Shown here piece by piece: positions 43,171 to 53,026 of a DNA stretch of 64,000 bases (positions are counted from its first letter, which is position 1; every line of letters starts with the position of its first letter). Both the position numbers and the translations under genes were made by a program. The notes below the pieces were generated by a model. It saw only the letters and a program-made list of their open reading frames with translations. It was not told where the DNA came from and did no database searches. Location of the stretch: the NCBI RefSeq assembly GCF_052055875.1, contig NZ_CP170508.1, positions 2,619,615-2,683,614 of the forward strand, given 5' to 3'. The stretch comes from Methanosphaerula subterraneus (GTDB taxonomy: Archaea > Halobacteriota > Methanomicrobia > Methanomicrobiales > Methanospirillaceae).

Positions 43171-43307
43171 GCGTAGGTAGACGAGCATCTCTTATTTTTT
43201 CAGGGGGATGGAATCCTCATCCATTTAGAATGAGTTATATGCTGACTTGGCCATTTTTGTAGTATCTTGTACGATCCGGTTGATCACAGGTATAGAGAGG
43301 TTGAAGT

Positions 43308-45332
43308 ATGATGTTAAAAGTTCGAGAGACGAATCGGGCGCTGCTGATCCTGCTGGCAGCGGCCTGTCTTCTGCTGTTGATCGTTCCAACTGGGGCGAGC
43401 ACTCCTGTGTATGGTCCGGGTCCGGTGTTCATCAACGAGTCCGGCACCTATGAACTCATGAATGATGTCACCGGCGGTTCCGGGGAACCACTGATTGTGA
43501 TCAATGCATCCGATGTCGTCTTTGACGGCCAGGACCATACGATCCATGGGATGCAAAATCTGAGTCCCGGTATCTTTGTCAATCCGGAAGGTGATAACCA
43601 GACCGTCCCGATCTCCAACGTCACCATCAAGAATATGCACCTGGACAACTGGACCTATGGGATCCTCTTCAAGCATTCCCGGGATAGTGCGGTACAGGAT
43701 GTCGTCATGACCGGCAATGAAGGCGATATTTTCCTTTTCAATAACTGTACGGAGAACACCATCTCGGGCAACACCTTCAGCGAAGGAATAGGTATCTTCA
43801 CTATCGATTTCTGTACGTCAAACACGATCAGTGACAACACCTTCACCGGTAGCCTGCTTGGTATCTACATGATCGGAGACTGTGACCGAAATACTATCAG
43901 TGGGAACACCTTCACCGACAACATATATGGTCTCGCCCTTCTCTCAAATTCGAACAACAATATTGTGAAAGGGAATTCCATCACCAGCAGTACGATATGT
44001 GGGCTGCTCACTGAAAGCGGATCAGGAAATACCATCTATAACAACTGCTTCAACAGCCTCCAGAATGTTTTCGTAGCGGGTCCCGGCGCCAACCTCTGGA
44101 ACCTCGACCGGGCTGCCGGGCCAAACATCATGGGCGGTCCGTCGATCGGTGGAAACTTCTGGGGTACGCCGGATGGGACCGGGTTCTCCCAGACTGATCC
44201 TGATATCAACAACGACGGCTTCTGCGACGATCCGTATACCCTCGGAACAGGCAATATCGATCGCTACCCGCTTCGTGTCTGGCCCCCGACGGTCACGGCC
44301 GGCTTCTACGCCTTCGGTCATGTCGGCCAGGCCCCCTATTCGGTCCGGTTCCTGGACCAGTCGATCGGCTCTCCGACCGCCTGGACGTGGGACTTCGGGG
44401 ACGGTTCCACCTCGACCGAGCAGAACCCGACCCACACCTACAACCAGACCGGCGCCTACAACGTGGCCCTGACGGCGTCGAGCGGTTGGGGGAGCGATAC
44501 GGCGATCCAGTACCGGTGCATCATCGTCAACACGGTGCCGGCTGCCAACTTCACGGCCAACGCGACCTCAGGGTCGACTCCGTTCTCCGTGCAGTTCACC
44601 GACCAGTCCTCTGATGCGAGCGGGTACGAGTGGCAGTTCGGGGACGGGGCGACCTCGACCGAGCAGAACCCGGTCCACACCTACACGATCCCGGGCGCCT
44701 ACACCGTGACGCTGGTCGCCTCCGGTGCCGACTACGGCAGCGTCTACACGCAGAAGCCGGGGTACATCACCGTCACCGACCCGCCGACGGTCGGGTTCTC
44801 CTCGAACGTGACGGCCGGCCGCTCGCCGCTCGCCGTCCAGTTCAACGAGTCGGTGAACGGGTCGGTCCAGTATTATTACTGGCAGTTCGGGGACGGAGCG
44901 ACCTCGTTCGACCAGAACCCGGTGCATGTCTACGACACCGCCGGAAAGTACACTGTCTCCCTCTATGCGATCGGCCCGAACGGCACGCAGGTGAAGACGG
45001 TCGATGACTGCATCAACGTCACCGACCCGGTCATCCCCACCGTGACCCCGGCACCGACCGAGCAGCACCTGCCGGCTGCCAACTTCACGGTCACCTTCCC
45101 AGACGGTCCGGGTTCGATGGGGATCCAGGTCGCCGACACCTCGGTGAACGCGACCTCGGTCCGGTACGACCTCGGCGACGGCACGACCACGGCGTATCGA
45201 ACATTCCAGTACACCTACTGGCAGGCCGGCACCTACACCATTAAACAGACCGCGACCGGTGCAGCCGGATCCACCAGCACGACCAGGTCGGTGACCGTGC
45301 CGGCGGGGGGATCGCTCGGGGTAATCCGGTAA
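43308..45332 (+). CDS. Secreted NosD-like beta-helix protein with PKD domains
   Basis: A 674-aa paralogue of the gene at 40773. The signal peptide includes LLILLAAACLLLLIVPTGAS. A parallel beta-helix (about 30-325) shows repeats of the form ENTISGNTF, SNTISDNTFTG and RNTISGNTFTDN, and ends with the segment NNDGFCDDPYTLGTGNIDRY seen in NosD-like proteins. Four PKD-type modules (about 328-665) follow and match the cassette of the three other surface proteins; here the QKPGYI codon is intact. There is no CBM tail or obvious anchor. A cell-surface or extracellular binding role is inferred. Confidence 0.85.
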   Translation: MMLKVRETNRALLILLAAACLLLLIVPTGASTPVYGPGPVFINESGTYELMNDVTGGSGEPLIVINASDVVFDGQDHTIHGMQNLSPGIFVNPEGDNQTVPISNVTIKNMHLDNWTYGILFKHSRDSAVQDVVMTGNEGDIFLFNNCTENTISGNTFSEGIGIFTIDFCTSNTISDNTFTGSLLGIYMIGDCDRNTISGNTFTDNIYGLALLSNSNNNIVKGNSITSSTICGLLTESGSGNTIYNNCFNSLQNVFVAGPGANLWNLDRAAGPNIMGGPSIGGNFWGTPDGTGFSQTDPDINNDGFCDDPYTLGTGNIDRYPLRVWPPTVTAGFYAFGHVGQAPYSVRFLDQSIGSPTAWTWDFGDGSTSTEQNPTHTYNQTGAYNVALTASSGWGSDTAIQYRCIIVNTVPAANFTANATSGSTPFSVQFTDQSSDASGYEWQFGDGATSTEQNPVHTYTIPGAYTVTLVASGADYGSVYTQKPGYITVTDPPTVGFSSNVTAGRSPLAVQFNESVNGSVQYYYWQFGDGATSFDQNPVHVYDTAGKYTVSLYAIGPNGTQVKTVDDCINVTDPVIPTVTPAPTEQHLPAANFTVTFPDGPGSMGIQVADTSVNATSVRYDLGDGTTTAYRTFQYTYWQAGTYTIKQTATGAAGSTSTTRSVTVPAGGSLGVIR

Positions 45333-45387
45333 GCGTCACCCTCCAGCAACGGGCAGGCAGTCCGTCGATCCATCCCTTCGATGCCGG

Positions 45388-47955
45388 TCACCTGGTTTCA
45401 CCGGGCACACGGCGGTACCATCCCTTCGGCACCATCATCTCGAACCGTGCACCCTTTCCCGGTTCACCGGTCTCGCGGATGGTGATGCCGGTGATATCCA
45501 GGATCTCTCTCGACAGGGCCAGCCCGAGCCCGGTGTTCTTCCCGAACCCCCGCTCGAAGATCTTCTCCTTCTCCTCTGCAGCGACACCCTCGCCGTCGTC
45601 TTCGCAGACGACTTCGAGATGATCACCATATTCCTCAGCAGAGAACCGGATGGTCGTGATCGTCCCGCCGTACCGCACCGCATTATCCATCAGGTTGTAA
45701 AAGACCCTGGCAACCAGCGGATCGGCGAAGACTTCCATGCCGGCAGGGAGATCGTTCTTCAGCACGACCGGTCCGAGCGAGACCTGCCCAGCCGCAGTGC
45801 CGACGAGTGTGCGGGCGTCCTGCCAGACCGGGGGCTTGACAGCGATCGCCTCGTATTCTCTGGTGAACTGGATCATGGCCGAGATCCGCTGTGCTGCGGT
45901 CAAAACCTTCTGGAAATAATCATGCAGTCCCGGGCCGGCCTGCATCATCTCAAGGATGGAGAGGTGTCCCATCAGAAGCGTGAGCTGGTTGGTGATGTCG
46001 TGCCTGGTGAGACTGGAGAGAAGGGAGAGTTTCCTGTTCGCCTGCTTCAGCGCCTCCTCCGCCCGCCTGCGCTCGGTGATGTCCCCGAAGATGCCAAGCA
46101 CCCCTGCGACTCTGCCATCCTTATCTCTCACCGGGGTCTTGATGATGTGGATCCAGGTCTCCCTTTCATCATGGAGAAGGTATCGCTCTTCAAACTCTTC
46201 TGTCTGCCCGGTCTCTATGACCCTGACGTCATCTGCGTGGTACTCTGCAGCGAGGTCGGGCGGGAAGAAGTCGACGTCCGCTTTGCCTGCGATCTCTTCG
46301 GGTCGAATGCCGAGGTCACGGGCGAACAGTTCATTGCTCGAGAGATACCGGCCATTCAGGTCTTTCATGAAGATCTTCTGGGGAATGTTCTCTACGAGCG
46401 TTCTGAATGTGTCTTCGCTCTCCTGCAGCGATGCGAGGAGGGTATCCCGTTCTATCACCGTCCGGGCAAGTGTGAGATTACTGTAACTGAGCCGTGATAT
46501 GAGCTCTGCAAATTTCCCCAGATAGCCCATCAGGTCTTGTACGTTCTCCCGGCTGTACCGGGGAACACGGCGATACGCTGCCAGATACTCGTCCCGGTCG
46601 AAACCGTACTTCTCGGCCTGTTCGATGAAGACCGATTCGTCGACGACCTCGTCGTCATAGAAGAACTGGCCGGTGAAGATGCTGCCCATATGCCGATCCC
46701 CGATAGAGATGGGCGTTACAGCATCCCAGAGATTGTTTCTGCATTTATAGGCCACGTATTCGCCCTTTTTGATATGGTCGGAGAGCTGGAGATCGCTCTC
46801 GGTGCAGAACCCGGCAGTGACCGGGTTGACCCGGTGGAACCTGGTGCAGATCTCCTGCCACCCTGAAGCCACCAGCACCTTTCCTTTCGTGTCGAGGATC
46901 GCCGTCAGCATGCCGGTCAGCCTGGTAAAATCATCCATGAGCACCTGGAGCGCCTGCGTATCGATGAGGTCCCCCAGGTCCAGGGACTCGATATCGCCCT
47001 CAGGGGCGAGGAGACTCTCCAGTTTCTGCCTGACACGCCCCTCGCTCTCCTGCAGCGCCTGTTCCTGCCTGGTCAGTTCATCCAGGTTGGCACGGAGTTC
47101 CTCTTCTGTCGCCGCCAGTTCCTCATAGGCTGCATAGAGTTCTTCGGTATTTTGGATCAGTGCTTCGTCCGCCTTCTTCCGCTCGTCAATGAACCGGGTG
47201 GTCGTCACGATCCCGTCGACGCCAGGGACTCCGATGAGGTTCTTCCCGCGGGATTCCACGTAGGTATACGACCCGTCCGCTCTTCTGATCCGGAACTCGG
47301 TCGGGGTTCCGGGGTTGGTGCCGGCATAGACCTCGGCGAGATCCCGCTTCACCTTCTCGAGATCATCGGGGTGGATAAACTCCATCGGGCTTTTGCCGAT
47401 GGTGAATCCCGGAGGATAGCCGAGCTGGTGCTCGGAGGCTGTCGTGTCAAAGACGATCCGGCCGTCCCGGTCGATGATCCGGATGATGTCGGATGCGTTC
47501 TCAATGAGGGCCCGGAACCGGGTCTCGCTCTCTTTGAGTGCCTGCGCCGTGGCGCGCCGCTCCACTGCCATGCGGATCTTGTGCGCGAGTTCCGCGAACT
47601 GTGATATCGGATCCCCGCCTTTCTGGAGGTAGAAGTCGGCACCGTTGTTGATGGCCTGGATGACCACCTCCTCCCGTCCTCTGCCGGTTAAGAGGATGAA
47701 CGGAATCGATCCGAAGCGTCTCCGCACCTCGACAAGAAACCTGATGCCGTCCATCCCCGGCATCTGATAATCGGAGATGATGGCGTCGAACCGCTCCTGT
47801 TCGAGCAACTGGATCGCTTCGAGTGCGCTCAGGGCGGTGGCTACCCTGAAGTCCTCGAATTCTTCAAGGAAAATTCTGCCTAGATCGAGAAGGGCGGGTT
47901 CGTCATCGACATAGAGGACATGGTATCTGGCGATCATCGTATGCTGGTTTTGCAA
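45388..47955 (-). CDS. REC-PAS-PocR-PAS sensor histidine kinase
   Basis: An 855-aa cytosolic sensor kinase. An N-terminal receiver domain (LYVDDEPALLD, phospho-accepting Asp62 in AIISDYQMPGMDG, LLTGRG) is followed by a PAS domain (about 145-270), a coiled coil, a PocR ligand-binding domain (about 315-490; ILDTKGKVLVASGWQEICTR, FCTESD), a second PAS domain (about 505-630) with C-terminal ITERRRAEEAL, then the kinase core with His652 in LTRHDITNQLTLLMGH, DNAVRYGG and GFGKNTGLGLALSREI. No transmembrane segment is seen. The start is TTG 47955 or ATG 47937; a TATA-like TTAATATA lies upstream and no Shine-Dalgarno is seen, so the mRNA may be leaderless. The solute-binding lipoproteins lie upstream on the same strand. 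Confidence 0.88.
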   Translation of the reverse strand: MQNQHTMIARYHVLYVDDEPALLDLGRIFLEEFEDFRVATALSALEAIQLLEQERFDAIISDYQMPGMDGIRFLVEVRRRFGSIPFILLTGRGREEVVIQAINNGADFYLQKGGDPISQFAELAHKIRMAVERRATAQALKESETRFRALIENASDIIRIIDRDGRIVFDTTASEHQLGYPPGFTIGKSPMEFIHPDDLEKVKRDLAEVYAGTNPGTPTEFRIRRADGSYTYVESRGKNLIGVPGVDGIVTTTRFIDERKKADEALIQNTEELYAAYEELAATEEELRANLDELTRQEQALQESEGRVRQKLESLLAPEGDIESLDLGDLIDTQALQVLMDDFTRLTGMLTAILDTKGKVLVASGWQEICTRFHRVNPVTAGFCTESDLQLSDHIKKGEYVAYKCRNNLWDAVTPISIGDRHMGSIFTGQFFYDDEVVDESVFIEQAEKYGFDRDEYLAAYRRVPRYSRENVQDLMGYLGKFAELISRLSYSNLTLARTVIERDTLLASLQESEDTFRTLVENIPQKIFMKDLNGRYLSSNELFARDLGIRPEEIAGKADVDFFPPDLAAEYHADDVRVIETGQTEEFEERYLLHDERETWIHIIKTPVRDKDGRVAGVLGIFGDITERRRAEEALKQANRKLSLLSSLTRHDITNQLTLLMGHLSILEMMQAGPGLHDYFQKVLTAAQRISAMIQFTREYEAIAVKPPVWQDARTLVGTAAGQVSLGPVVLKNDLPAGMEVFADPLVARVFYNLMDNAVRYGGTITTIRFSAEEYGDHLEVVCEDDGEGVAAEEKEKIFERGFGKNTGLGLALSREILDITGITIRETGEPGKGARFEMMVPKGWYRRVPGETR

Positions 47956-48054
47956 TGATCGACCGTGGAGCTATATTAATGTTCTTCGATTCTTACCCTC
48001 TCATGCGCATTCCGACTCTCGGTCGGGTCAGGACCCCCGGTCCGGCCTCTTCGA

Positions 48055-48099
48055 GCCGGCACCCGGGGCCGGCACCCGGGGGTGAGGGGCTCGCCCCTC
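48055..48099. repeat. 13-bp tandem repeat and GC-rich hairpin
   Basis: GCCGGCACCCGGG occurs twice in direct tandem (48055-48067, 48068-48080), followed by the inverted repeat GAGGGGC-TC-GCCCCTC (48084-48099). It lies between the 3' end of the lipoprotein gene and the histidine kinase gene. It may act as a terminator or processing structure for the minus-strand lipoprotein transcript. Confidence 0.45.
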
Positions 48100-48130
48100 T
48101 CCATTCTCCTGACCGGTCCCTCCGGGCGGT

Positions 48131-50029
48131 TCAGGCCGGGCACTCCCTGAAGGTGCCGGCGCAGACCACGTAGTCCCTGTCGTCGCTCCCGTGGGCCAGC
48201 CGGTAGTAGGTCGTCTTGGTGAAGAGGTTGAAGTCGGTCGGGTTCGTGTAGACGTAGTCGACCCATCCGGTGGTGTTCTTCAGCGCCCCGGCCACGATCC
48301 GGTCGCGGAACGGGTCGCCGGTGACGTCGGTCCTGTTGTGGTAGTTCTGCCCGATCATGGTCGGGTTGTCTGCATGGGCGACCATCGTCACGTTCGTGTC
48401 GTAGACGAAGACATAGAGATCCTTCTGGGCCGGGTCGCGGTACGGGGCTTCGCCGTCATTGATCCGCTGCAGGGTCCTGGCCGCGTCACCGGCGAGATCG
48501 GTGCCGGTCCGGTCGACGAGGGCGGTCACCTGCCCCTCGCTCACTGCCGAGGGTGCACACCTGACCGCTACATACCGGTACATGATCCGCTCGTAGTCCG
48601 AGACCCCGCTCGTATCCTTATGGGTTCTCACATCGTCGAGCCCGTGCTGGAAGGCCCTGACCAGCGCCGGCGAGACATTCCGGTTGAAGGCGTAGTAGAG
48701 GTCGCTCCCCCCGACGGTGTATACCTCCTGGAACCGTTCAGGGTTCGTGACCGTGCTGTTCAGCACGATATGGCCGGGCTGCACGGCATAGGCGAAGAGG
48801 TCGATATCGCCGACGGCGAGCCGTTTGACTCCTGTCGTTGCGCTGGTGTCGAGCACCAGCCGGTCCTTCGACACCCCGTGACCGGCCAGGTACTGGACCG
48901 CGGCGTCGTCGGTGACGGCACCGATCCGGTACCGGGCGAGGTCGGCGTCGGTCGCGATCGAGAGGTTCCGGGTCCTGTCTGCAAAGAGGACATAGTCGTT
49001 CCGTCCGATCGGGCCGGCCCACTGGAAGAGGTTCTCCCGTTCAGGGGTCCGCGAGGTCGAGAGGAGGACCGTGCTGCTGTTGTTCTGTGCGCTCGCATAC
49101 CCTTCCGTCCAGGGGACGATCCCGACGGATGCGGCGTTCGTCGGCACATCGAGCCGGGAGAGGGTTGCGTTGAGGAGATCGACCGCGATCCCCTGCACCG
49201 TTCCGTTCGCCTCGTAGTTGTACGGCCGGGCCTCCTCGGCCAGGTAGGTGAGCCGGGCGAGACCCCGCTCTGGCAGGTAGGTGGCGAGCACCCGGTCGAG
49301 GTCCTTCTGGGTGGACCGGTTGAGTGCCTGCGAAAAGGCCAGGACGGTCTGGTCCGAGGTGTTCCGGTTGAACGCATAATAGACCGGGTCCTCCCCGATG
49401 GTGGCGACCGTCGTGAAGAGGCCGGGCCTGGTCCCTGACTGGGCGATCCAGAAGTGGCCGGCCCCCTCGCCGTAGGCGAAGAGGTCGGTGGTGCCGTTCT
49501 GGACCTGCCTGATCATCGTCTGGGGATCGGCGGCGGCGACGATCTGCCCGTCCGGGACCCCGAGGGCACGGAGCTTCCCGATGGCCGCGTCATCTGCCTC
49601 CACCCCGATCCGGTAGCGCTTCAGATCGGCGGTGCTGTTCACCGCGACCGGCCGTTCGCGGTACGAGAAGACGACCGCCTTCTCGGTCAGGACCGGGCCG
49701 GCCCACGTGAAGAGCGATTCGCGGTCTGAGGTGCGCGAGGTCGCAAAGAGGACCGTGTTCGGCGTGGAGAGAACGGTCTGGTAGGCGCTGGTCCAGCAGG
49801 CGACCCGGATCTCGGCCGGCCCCCTGCCCATCTCTGTCATCGTCGAATTCAGCATGTCGACCATGATCCCGGTCGGCGTGCCGTTCTCCAGGTAGTTGTA
49901 CGGCGGGTACTGCTCGGTGTAGAAGACCAGGTTATCCCCGGTTTCGTTCTTTACGGTTGTGCAGCCCGCTCCGATCATCAGAACGATGAGCAGGGCGCCT
50001 GCAACCATATACCATCCATGCTTCATCAT
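48131..50029 (-). CDS. Lipoprotein with two SBP_bac_3 domains and a Cache-like tail
   Basis: A 632-aa predicted lipoprotein; the N-terminus has a hydrophobic segment ending in a lipobox (LMIGAGC). Two type-3 solute-binding domains follow (about 30-260, FYTEQYPPYNYLENGTPTGI; about 265-485, TYLAEEARPYNYEANGTVQG), each with the DLL/DML and LFATSRTSDRE-like segments of the family. The last 130 residues resemble a single Cache domain (DLYVFVYDTNVTMVAHADNP, IGQNYHNRTDVTGDPFRDRI). A ligand-sensing role outside the membrane is inferred; no transport permease is adjacent. ATG 50029 is chosen because the paralogue starts at the matching MMK. Confidence 0.82.
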   Translation of the reverse strand: MMKHGWYMVAGALLIVLMIGAGCTTVKNETGDNLVFYTEQYPPYNYLENGTPTGIMVDMLNSTMTEMGRGPAEIRVACWTSAYQTVLSTPNTVLFATSRTSDRESLFTWAGPVLTEKAVVFSYRERPVAVNSTADLKRYRIGVEADDAAIGKLRALGVPDGQIVAAADPQTMIRQVQNGTTDLFAYGEGAGHFWIAQSGTRPGLFTTVATIGEDPVYYAFNRNTSDQTVLAFSQALNRSTQKDLDRVLATYLPERGLARLTYLAEEARPYNYEANGTVQGIAVDLLNATLSRLDVPTNAASVGIVPWTEGYASAQNNSSTVLLSTSRTPERENLFQWAGPIGRNDYVLFADRTRNLSIATDADLARYRIGAVTDDAAVQYLAGHGVSKDRLVLDTSATTGVKRLAVGDIDLFAYAVQPGHIVLNSTVTNPERFQEVYTVGGSDLYYAFNRNVSPALVRAFQHGLDDVRTHKDTSGVSDYERIMYRYVAVRCAPSAVSEGQVTALVDRTGTDLAGDAARTLQRINDGEAPYRDPAQKDLYVFVYDTNVTMVAHADNPTMIGQNYHNRTDVTGDPFRDRIVAGALKNTTGWVDYVYTNPTDFNLFTKTTYYRLAHGSDDRDYVVCAGTFRECPA

Positions 50030-50121
50030 GTACTTCGATCGAGGATATTGGCGATTGAGGCACATAGATGTAGCGAAATTGTTTCAGAGCGTCTCCTGCC
50101 CTGTTGACGATCCGGTCGCCG

Positions 50122-51606
50122 TCACCTGGCCGCGGTATACCAGTCGAGGATCCGGTCATAGTCCGAGACCCCGCTCGTATCCTTCTGGCTCTTCACAGCG
50201 TCGAGCCCGTGCTGGAAGGATCTGACCAGCGCCGGCGAGACATTCCGGTTGAAGGCATAGTAGAGGTCGCTCCCCCCGATCGTATACACCTCCTGGAACC
50301 TCCCGGGATCCGAGACCGTCCTGTTCAGCACCAGCCGGCCAGATTGGAGGGCATAGGCGAAGAGATCGGTTTCTCCGGCCGCGAGCCGCCTGATCCCTGC
50401 CGCTGCGCTGGTGTCGAGCACCTGCCGGTCCTTCGGTACACCATGGTCGGCCAGGCACTGGGCAGCGGCGTCGTCCGTGACGGCTCCGATCCGGTACCGG
50501 GCGAGGTCGGTATCGTTTGCGATCGAGATGTTCCTGGTCCTGTCAGCAAAGAGCACATAATCGTGCGAAACGATCGGGCCGGCCCACTGGAAGAGGTTCT
50601 CCCGGTCTGGGGTCCTCGCGGTTGAAAAGAGGACCGTGTCGCTGGTGTTCAGGGCCTCTGCATATCCTTCGGTCCAGGGGACGACCCTGACGGATGTGGC
50701 ATTCGCCGGCACATCGAGCCGGGCGAGGGTTGCGTTGAGGAGATCGACCGCGATCCCCTGCACCGTTCCGTTCGCCACGAAGTTGTTGGGCCTTGACTCT
50801 TCGGTCAGATAATTGAGCCGGGCAAGGCCCCGCTCGGGCAGATAGGTGGCGAGCACCCGGTCGAGGTCCTTCTGGGCGGACCGGTTGAGGGCCGCTGAAA
50901 AGGCCTGGACGGTCTGGTCGGAGGTGTTCCGGTTGAACGCATAATAGACCGGCTCCTCTCCGATGGTGGCGACGTTCGAGAAGAGGCCGGGCCTGGTCCC
51001 GGACTGGGCGATCCAGAAGTGGCCGGCCCCCTCGCCGTAGGCGAAGAGGTCGGTGGTGCCGTTCTGGACCTGCCTGATCATCGTTTGGGGATCGGCGGCG
51101 ACGACGATCTGCCCGTCCGGGACCCCGAGGGCCCGGAGCTTCCCGATGGCCGCGTCATCTGCCACCACCCCGATCCGGTAGCGCTTCAGATCGGCGGTGC
51201 TGTTCACCGCGACCGGCCGTTCGCGGTACGAGAAGACGACCGCCTTCTCGGTCAGAACCGGGCCGGCCCACGTGAAGAGCGATTCGCGGTCGGAGGTGCG
51301 CGAGGTCGCAAAGAGGACCGTGTTCGGCGTGGAGAGAACGGTCTGGTAGGCGCTGGTCCAGCAGGCGACACGGATCTCGGCCGGCCCCCTGCCCATCTCT
51401 GTCATCGTCGCGTTCAGCATATCGACCATGATCCCGGTCGGCGTGCCGTTCTCCAGGTAGTTGTACGGGGGATACTGCTCGGTGTAGAAGACCAGCGTGT
51501 CCCCGGTTCCGCTCTGTACTTCGCTCTGCACTGTCGTGCAGCCCGCTCCGATCATCAGAACTGCGAGCAGGGCGCCTGCAACCACATACCATCCACGCTT
51601 CATCAT
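50122..51606 (-). CDS. Lipoprotein with two SBP_bac_3 domains (short paralogue)
   Basis: A 494-aa near-copy of the neighbouring protein: MMKRGWYVVAGALLAVLMIG then AGC (lipobox), followed by the same two solute-binding domains (FYTEQYPPYNYLENGTPTGI; LNYLTEESRPNNFVANGTV). The protein ends at SDYDRILDWYTAAR, where the other copy continues into the Cache-like tail. Large parts are almost base-identical to 48490-50029, so this is a recent tandem duplication with loss or gain of the tail. The conserved acidic and aromatic ligand-site residues are kept, so both may be functional with different ligands. Confidence 0.82.
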   Translation of the reverse strand: MMKRGWYVVAGALLAVLMIGAGCTTVQSEVQSGTGDTLVFYTEQYPPYNYLENGTPTGIMVDMLNATMTEMGRGPAEIRVACWTSAYQTVLSTPNTVLFATSRTSDRESLFTWAGPVLTEKAVVFSYRERPVAVNSTADLKRYRIGVVADDAAIGKLRALGVPDGQIVVAADPQTMIRQVQNGTTDLFAYGEGAGHFWIAQSGTRPGLFSNVATIGEEPVYYAFNRNTSDQTVQAFSAALNRSAQKDLDRVLATYLPERGLARLNYLTEESRPNNFVANGTVQGIAVDLLNATLARLDVPANATSVRVVPWTEGYAEALNTSDTVLFSTARTPDRENLFQWAGPIVSHDYVLFADRTRNISIANDTDLARYRIGAVTDDAAAQCLADHGVPKDRQVLDTSAAAGIRRLAAGETDLFAYALQSGRLVLNRTVSDPGRFQEVYTIGGSDLYYAFNRNVSPALVRSFQHGLDAVKSQKDTSGVSDYDRILDWYTAAR

Positions 51607-51655
51607 GTTCTGTAATGGAATGGTGCGGGGGTTTCTAAAAGTAGCGAAATTGTTT

Positions 51656-53026
51656 TCAGAGCGCTTCGAGCACCTTCGAGAGATAATCCTTCAGCCGTCT
51701 GCGGTAGGCGGCCCGGCCGATCGCCGTCGCCTGGTGACCGTCCAGCACCAGGATCCGGTCGGCCTGGGCGACCAGGATGTCGAGGGTCCCGGCCGTGAAG
51801 ACGAGCGATGTCGCCCCGAGGCGTTCCCGCTCCTCGGCGAGCAGGGTCGAGAGGACCCGGACCTCCGGCCCCGAGAGGCAGCCCGGCACCAGCAAATTGG
51901 CCGCCGACCGGTCCTCGTCGAAGACGAGCAGATCCTCCTCCCCGGCGATCGCCTGCTGGATCTGCGAGGCCATCCCCATCGACCCGCTCCCCTGGCCGAA
52001 CGCGGCCTCGGGGCTCCCGCTCATCCCCGGGGGTAGAGCCCGGAAGAAGAGGCTCAGGTCGGTGCCCCGCAGCTCGGTCGACCCTGCCTCGGCGATGGCC
52101 GGCTCAGACCTCGTGATCACATGCTCCCGACCGTCACCGATCTGGTGATCGTCGACCCCGGCGATCACGGCCTGGAGCATGGTGGACTTTCCCTGTCCGT
52201 TGGACCCGATGATCGCCAGCACCTCCCGCTCCCTGACCCCGAGGCCGGCGATCACCTGGTGGCTGGCCGGCAGTTCCACCTCGATCGGTTCCAGTTCAGG
52301 CGGGCAGGCGAACGGGACGTGGACCCCGGCCTTGATCCCGGCGACCCGGAAGAAGCAGCGGGCGTCGGTGCACTGGCGGGCCGGCCTGGTCCCGTCGCCG
52401 ATGAACGAGACCAGCCCGAGCGCCGGGAGGCGGTCCCGAAGCAGCCGCTGGTCGAGGGCGTTGATCCATTCCCGTTCGAGGAGGCGGAGCGACACCCGGT
52501 CGACGGCCCCGGCGACCGCCCGGACCAGGGCCGCGAGCTCCTCGACGACCCGCCGCTGTTCGCCGGGCTCCTCTGACAGCCCGTACCGAAGAGCCCCGGT
52601 CAGGGTCAGGTGGACGCCGTCGGCGTCGGCATAGTTCTGGCCGCCCGCCTTCCAGAGCCCCTCCCCGATGAGGGCCGGGGAGGAGATCAGCGAATACGGT
52701 TCGGTGATCGCCTGGTACCGGTGCGGGAACCGGGTCCCCCTGCCGGTCAGCGGGTCGAGGGCGGGATCAGCCCGTTCCCGTGCCTTCGTTTTGCACTGCT
52801 CGATCAGACAGGCGACCGCCCCGTCCACGCCCCGGGGATCGAGCGGCAGCTCATCGAAGAGTCTCCGCGGGACGAGGATCGGGAGCGAGAACTGGAGGGC
52901 CGAGCGGTCGAAGGCCGGCACCAGGTAGGCGGTGGTCCCCCAGGTCACCCGTCGCCGGTCGACCGCCGCCCCCTCCGGGTCCAGACGTTCGAGCAGGGCC
53001 GGCAGGATCTGCTGCCACCCGGTCAT
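51656..53026 (-). CDS. ABC-class predicted ATPase (ABC_ATPase, PF09818 type)
   Basis: A 456-aa stand-alone ATPase. The family has an N-terminal domain (about 1-200) followed by a nucleotide-binding domain: Walker A is IIGSNGQGKSTMLQAV and Walker B DLLVFDEDRSAANLLV. RYQAITEPYSLISSPALIGE and GKWKAGGQNYADADG-like segments are family landmarks. It has no membrane domain; the cellular role is unknown. Its start overlaps the end of the upstream peptidase gene by 4 bases (both on the minus strand). Confidence 0.85.
   Translation of the reverse strand: MTGWQQILPALLERLDPEGAAVDRRRVTWGTTAYLVPAFDRSALQFSLPILVPRRLFDELPLDPRGVDGAVACLIEQCKTKARERADPALDPLTGRGTRFPHRYQAITEPYSLISSPALIGEGLWKAGGQNYADADGVHLTLTGALRYGLSEEPGEQRRVVEELAALVRAVAGAVDRVSLRLLEREWINALDQRLLRDRLPALGLVSFIGDGTRPARQCTDARCFFRVAGIKAGVHVPFACPPELEPIEVELPASHQVIAGLGVREREVLAIIGSNGQGKSTMLQAVIAGVDDHQIGDGREHVITRSEPAIAEAGSTELRGTDLSLFFRALPPGMSGSPEAAFGQGSGSMGMASQIQQAIAGEEDLLVFDEDRSAANLLVPGCLSGPEVRVLSTLLAEERERLGATSLVFTAGTLDILVAQADRILVLDGHQATAIGRAAYRRRLKDYLSKVLEAL

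Noticed and set aside
48191..49438. 415-codon plus-strand frame opposite the lipoprotein gene
   Set aside because: No motif; the minus strand encodes a lipobox and two solute-binding domains.
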